Source: Christiangramia echinicola DSM 19838
Lineage (GTDB): Bacteria > Bacteroidota > Bacteroidia > Flavobacteriales > Flavobacteriaceae
Assembly (NCBI RefSeq): GCF_000423065.1
Contig: NZ_AUHG01000018.1
Span: forward strand, 62,001-126,000
DNA length: 64,000 nt
Direction: 5' to 3'
Positions 61,025 to 64,000 of this stretch are shown piece by piece (the first letter of the stretch is position 1; every line of letters starts with the position of its first letter). The notes beneath the pieces are model-generated. The model was not told the DNA's origin. It searched no databases and saw only the letters and a list, made by a program, of their open reading frames with translations. The position numbers were made by a program, and so were the translations under genes.

Positions 61025-61144
61025 TTTGAAACTTAACCGGAGTTAATGGATAGCAGGACGCTTTGATGAGTTAGAAAAAGTCCATAAAGCATTTTTGTGA
61101 GTCTATGATTATCGTTCGGGTTTACTTATGGAAGTAATTTTAAA

Positions 61145-63709
61145 CTATTTACTTAATACAGACTTTTTTGAAATAAAATCGGTATTTATAGCAGAAATAA
61201 TCTTAGAAATGTTCACCTCTATATCCGAGTTATATAATTCTTCATCAACTATTTGTCTTTTGCATATCCAGCCATTATTCTCTTTTGAATAATTCTCTAG
61301 CTCCTTAACCTTATTATGATTATATCTAAACCCAAAATTTATCCTTTGTGGTTCGAATTCTAGAGTTACTACCGCATCGCCTATTTCAAATTCATCTTCT
61401 TCAATTTGTATTCTAAATTCACCTACATTCTTCTTGTAGTAAATCCTAAATCCTCTATAAAAAGTTTGTTTTGTAAAATCATCTACTATATAATATCCAT
61501 CCCAAATCTCATCATCGATTTGCCATTGTGAATCTTTCTCTATTAATTTTTCTATAAGGTCATTTCTGTAGTTGGATAATAGAAACTGCTTATCATTATT
61601 GTTCCAGGTTTCCTTATTGTAAAGAAACATTTCACCCGCATACCATTGGATTTTTTTAGATTGGGATTCAGCGCTGTTCAGGAGTTTTGCGTTTTTTACC
61701 AAATTATATCTCCATAAGTATTCTTTATTATCATAATTTGATATTATACTCTTAAGACCTTCCTCGATAGTTCCATTATATTTCTGGAGATAACTTATAA
61801 CTTTATTTACTGATTCTTTCACCTTGGATTTATCTAACAATTCCCTCCAATGAGTGACCGTATACTTTAAATAAATATTTTCATTAATCTCACTCTGAGC
61901 TAGAACCGCCCTGGTAACAAGAAAGTTTTCACGATATTTCTTATAGAAAATTTCTTTAGCAATATTCTTCCTGATGGTAAATTCTTTCAGACCTAGACCA
62001 TCCTCTAACAAAAAATCAATTTTCCCTTGAAATACATTATGATTTTCGGCATCCTGGAGTTCGTCCTCCCAACGTGAATCTTCTATAATTAAATTAGCTT
62101 TTACTCTTTCCTCACTAATTTGCTCACGTCTAAAACCTGATATTCTCCCATCATTCGACAGATAGGATATTATCTCAAAACAGTATTCAGAAAGTTGCTT
62201 AATACCTCGTATAGCCCTAGAAAATGTAGTAATATCATCAATCGTATTATTTTCTATTAAGTTTCGGCATACTCTCATCCAACTAACCAACTTTTTTTCA
62301 TCTAAATCAGAGTTTGATGAGTTTATCAAGAATAACGATAAAGCATAAAATCTAACCTTGTCAGGATAGGTCATTGTACCCGAAATAAAAGATCTGAATA
62401 CAGTATCTTTTTCTTTACTATAACCCAGAGTTAAATTATTATCCGAAAAAACCTTTTCTGTGAAGCCAAGTTTATAACCTTTCTTTGAAAATGCCTGAAT
62501 GATTTTCAAAACTTCATTAAGTTTTTCATCAGTAAAAATTTTTAATGAATAGACCTTCCTTGTTTTGTGAAGATTGTAAATTTCAATTTTTTCGAAATAG
62601 TTAATAGGCACGAATTTATATTCTCCATCCTCCCCCTTTTCGGTAAGGGAAACAACTGTATCTCTTAAACTTTTACTTTCATCAGATTTTCCATCGAGAT
62701 CAAATATGGAATTCTCAACAGCGTAAATCTGAGCCATATTTCGGAAATACCTCATATATTCCTCATCAATAAGCATATTCTCTTTATCCTTATTGAACCA
62801 AAATAAATCTGCCCACAGCGTATCAAGTAAAAGTTTCCAATCCTCAACTTCTATAATCCTATTAGAGTTAAGACTCTCCCTAAAATCTATACGCTCAATC
62901 AGCCATGCCTTAAAATTCTCAAAAGCAGTCAGAGATTTACCTCTCGCGTTCATCTTAACGTAAAGCTGATCTGTTAGATCGTAATCTTCCAGGTTTAAAA
63001 ACTCAAAATAAATTTTATTCTCTTTAGTTAAATAGTACCAATATTCATCCAATACTTCTTCATTGCGAAATTGTCTAAAGATCTCGTCAAGCATAGTTAG
63101 CATACCTTTTACCGTTGGATCATTTTTCCAATACGAAAAAAACCATTCTGAATTTTCTATCTGTTCAGAAATAGGATTGGTTTTATCTACTTTATTATGA
63201 TTCTCTGCTAAAGCCTGACAAAAGTCTATAGAACTACTTCTAATTAAATAAGTAAAGTTTTTTAGTACGGAAACATTCTCATCATTAAATGGCATTAGAA
63301 ACCAGTGAACTAAATAAAGTGTTGTAAGTCTCTGTTGCCCATCTAATGGAATAAAAGTTGTTGAAGTATTGTGACTATTATTTTCAGGTTGCTTTATGAC
63401 CTCAGTGGATATTTCAATATCAACGTTTTTAGAATAAGATTTGACAGCTTCCATCATAGCAATAACCGCTGCTTCATTCTCAGTTCGTTTCTTTTCATCG
63501 TTAAGACCATCTATTTTACCATAAATAAAATTTAAATGAAGGCCTATGGAGTTCCTGGTGAGGGAATTTTTAATTTGACAAATGAAATTCACCCTTATAT
63601 CTTCAGATTTGATGTTATCTCTACCCTGAGCATAATCTCTTTGAATTATTGGTATTTCAATCTTATGGTCTTTTATTAATTTCCAGAACGTAATATTATT
63701 TTCTTTCAT
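61145..63709 (-). CDS. DUF262 protein (GmrS-like), long form
   Basis: 854 residues. The DUF262 (ParB/sulfiredoxin-like) domain has the two hallmark motifs: IEIPIIQRDYAQGR (17-30) and FIPLDGQQRLTTLYLV (119-134). The large remainder is helical (YDLTDQLYVKMNARGKSLTAFENFK is the DUF262 third motif) with a beta-rich C-terminus. I see no HNH motif in this protein, unlike fused GmrSD. It follows the partner gene by 3 nt. Modified-DNA or nucleotide-driven restriction is the known role of relatives. Confidence 0.87.
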   Translation of the reverse strand: MKENNITFWKLIKDHKIEIPIIQRDYAQGRDNIKSEDIRVNFICQIKNSLTRNSIGLHLNFIYGKIDGLNDEKKRTENEAAVIAMMEAVKSYSKNVDIEISTEVIKQPENNSHNTSTTFIPLDGQQRLTTLYLVHWFLMPFNDENVSVLKNFTYLIRSSSIDFCQALAENHNKVDKTNPISEQIENSEWFFSYWKNDPTVKGMLTMLDEIFRQFRNEEVLDEYWYYLTKENKIYFEFLNLEDYDLTDQLYVKMNARGKSLTAFENFKAWLIERIDFRESLNSNRIIEVEDWKLLLDTLWADLFWFNKDKENMLIDEEYMRYFRNMAQIYAVENSIFDLDGKSDESKSLRDTVVSLTEKGEDGEYKFVPINYFEKIEIYNLHKTRKVYSLKIFTDEKLNEVLKIIQAFSKKGYKLGFTEKVFSDNNLTLGYSKEKDTVFRSFISGTMTYPDKVRFYALSLFLINSSNSDLDEKKLVSWMRVCRNLIENNTIDDITTFSRAIRGIKQLSEYCFEIISYLSNDGRISGFRREQISEERVKANLIIEDSRWEDELQDAENHNVFQGKIDFLLEDGLGLKEFTIRKNIAKEIFYKKYRENFLVTRAVLAQSEINENIYLKYTVTHWRELLDKSKVKESVNKVISYLQKYNGTIEEGLKSIISNYDNKEYLWRYNLVKNAKLLNSAESQSKKIQWYAGEMFLYNKETWNNNDKQFLLSNYRNDLIEKLIEKDSQWQIDDEIWDGYYIVDDFTKQTFYRGFRIYYKKNVGEFRIQIEEDEFEIGDAVVTLEFEPQRINFGFRYNHNKVKELENYSKENNGWICKRQIVDEELYNSDIEVNISKIISAINTDFISKKSVLSK

Positions 63710-63712
63710 TTA

Positions 63713-64000
63713 TTAACTCTTTGGTAGGTATGCGGCTGTCAATCTTTGAATGTTGTACCTATAATTACTTCTATCAGTGAAACCCCAAAACTCTAGGTGT
63801 TTAACATCCTGGGTATAATATTTAAGAAAAACATTTTTAGTGCAAATCGGGACAAAATGCTTATTACCCTTTCCATTATTCCATTGTTTTTGATCTACAC
63901 TTAAAATATAATTTCTTTTATCTAAAAACCGCCTTTTGCCTAATCCACTATTGGTATTAGAATCTAAAAGAGCCATATTATCTATCTTGTGAACATTCAT
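63713..64000 (-). CDS. DUF262-partner gene, C-terminal part (HNH-like DUF1524)
   Basis: Only the last about 95 residues are in the window. They read VHKIDNMALLDSNTNSGLG, KRRFLDKRNYILS, HFVPICTKNVFLKYY and NIQRLTAAYLPK. This is the end of the HNH/DUF1524 domain of DUF262-type nucleases (H-x-I-x-N-x-x-L-L-D, N, K-R). The Met at the edge is internal, and the real start lies beyond 64000. It sits 3 nt before the long DUF262 gene and is read first. Confidence 0.75.
   Translation of the reverse strand: MNVHKIDNMALLDSNTNSGLGKRRFLDKRNYILSVDQKQWNNGKGNKHFVPICTKNVFLKYYTQDVKHLEFWGFTDRSNYRYNIQRLTAAYLPKS

Noticed and set aside
1-64000. CRISPR arrays, tRNA, rRNA or insertion sequences
   Set aside because: I saw no regularly spaced direct repeats, no tRNA cloverleaf, no rRNA sequence and no transposase gene. 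Dedicated tools could still find a small RNA I missed.

Overview
The window is a stretch of a Bacteroidota chromosome, most likely a marine flavobacterium of the Gramella/Christiangramia type. The genes carry flavobacterial hallmarks: DUF5686/CarboxypepD-reg outer-membrane protein, 2TM-domain protein, DUF3703, DUF302, AT-rich codon use, almost no Shine-Dalgarno sequences, and several promoters matching the Bacteroidota pattern TTG-N17-23-TAnnTTTG. The genus is a guess from protein style and was not searched.

Bases 1-1900 hold the start of a leftward metY-like gene (O-acetylhomoserine sulfhydrylase, cut by the window edge) and about 1 kb of upstream DNA with no large gene. This DNA is highly structured. 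One good promoter (1400-1431, minus strand) is followed by two short Met/Cys-rich ORFs in series (22 and 35 residues), each followed by a GC-rich hairpin. I read this as tandem peptide-sensing transcription attenuators for sulfur amino acid synthesis, and it is the clearest undescribed-looking system here. The first one even carries an 8-nt copy of the terminator 3' arm inside the peptide gene, which could act as the antiterminator.

Bases 1.9-54 kb are mostly core and housekeeping genes: metK; an SDR; an acyl-CoA dehydrogenase/2-hydroxyacid dehydrogenase/UspA operon; a serine/threonine dehydratase; a propeller-amidohydrolase and an SLC13 carrier; a deoxynucleoside kinase; a fatty acid hydroxylase; an NHEJ operon (small SAP-like protein, Ku, LigD); membrane and soluble pyrophosphatases; PDH E1 beta; etfBA; a bifunctional nuclease; a CNT nucleoside carrier; thyA; an ergothioneine operon (egtB-egtD-DUF427) with a nearby class V aminotransferase that could be an EgtE; folA; fabD; a DegT aminotransferase with an exported amidohydrolase; waaA; two related small lipoproteins; an S24 repressor; and a Fur-family/DUF3703/P-type ATPase metal operon.

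From about 54 kb the content becomes accessory. A YqiA-like esterase and a WYL regulator are followed by a leftward AAA+ ATPase gene overlapping a cyclic-phosphate-processing receiver (cREC) gene. Next is a compact rightward five-gene set (58.0-61.0 kb) encoding a UDG-like protein, a membrane-anchored GTPase, a tail-anchored protein, an unknown protein and an HNH nuclease. The window ends with a leftward pair of DUF262-type genes, the second cut by the right edge. The last 8 kb looks like a defence-type island, although no integrase, tRNA or insertion sequence is visible. No rRNA, tRNA, CRISPR array or transposase was recognised anywhere in the window.
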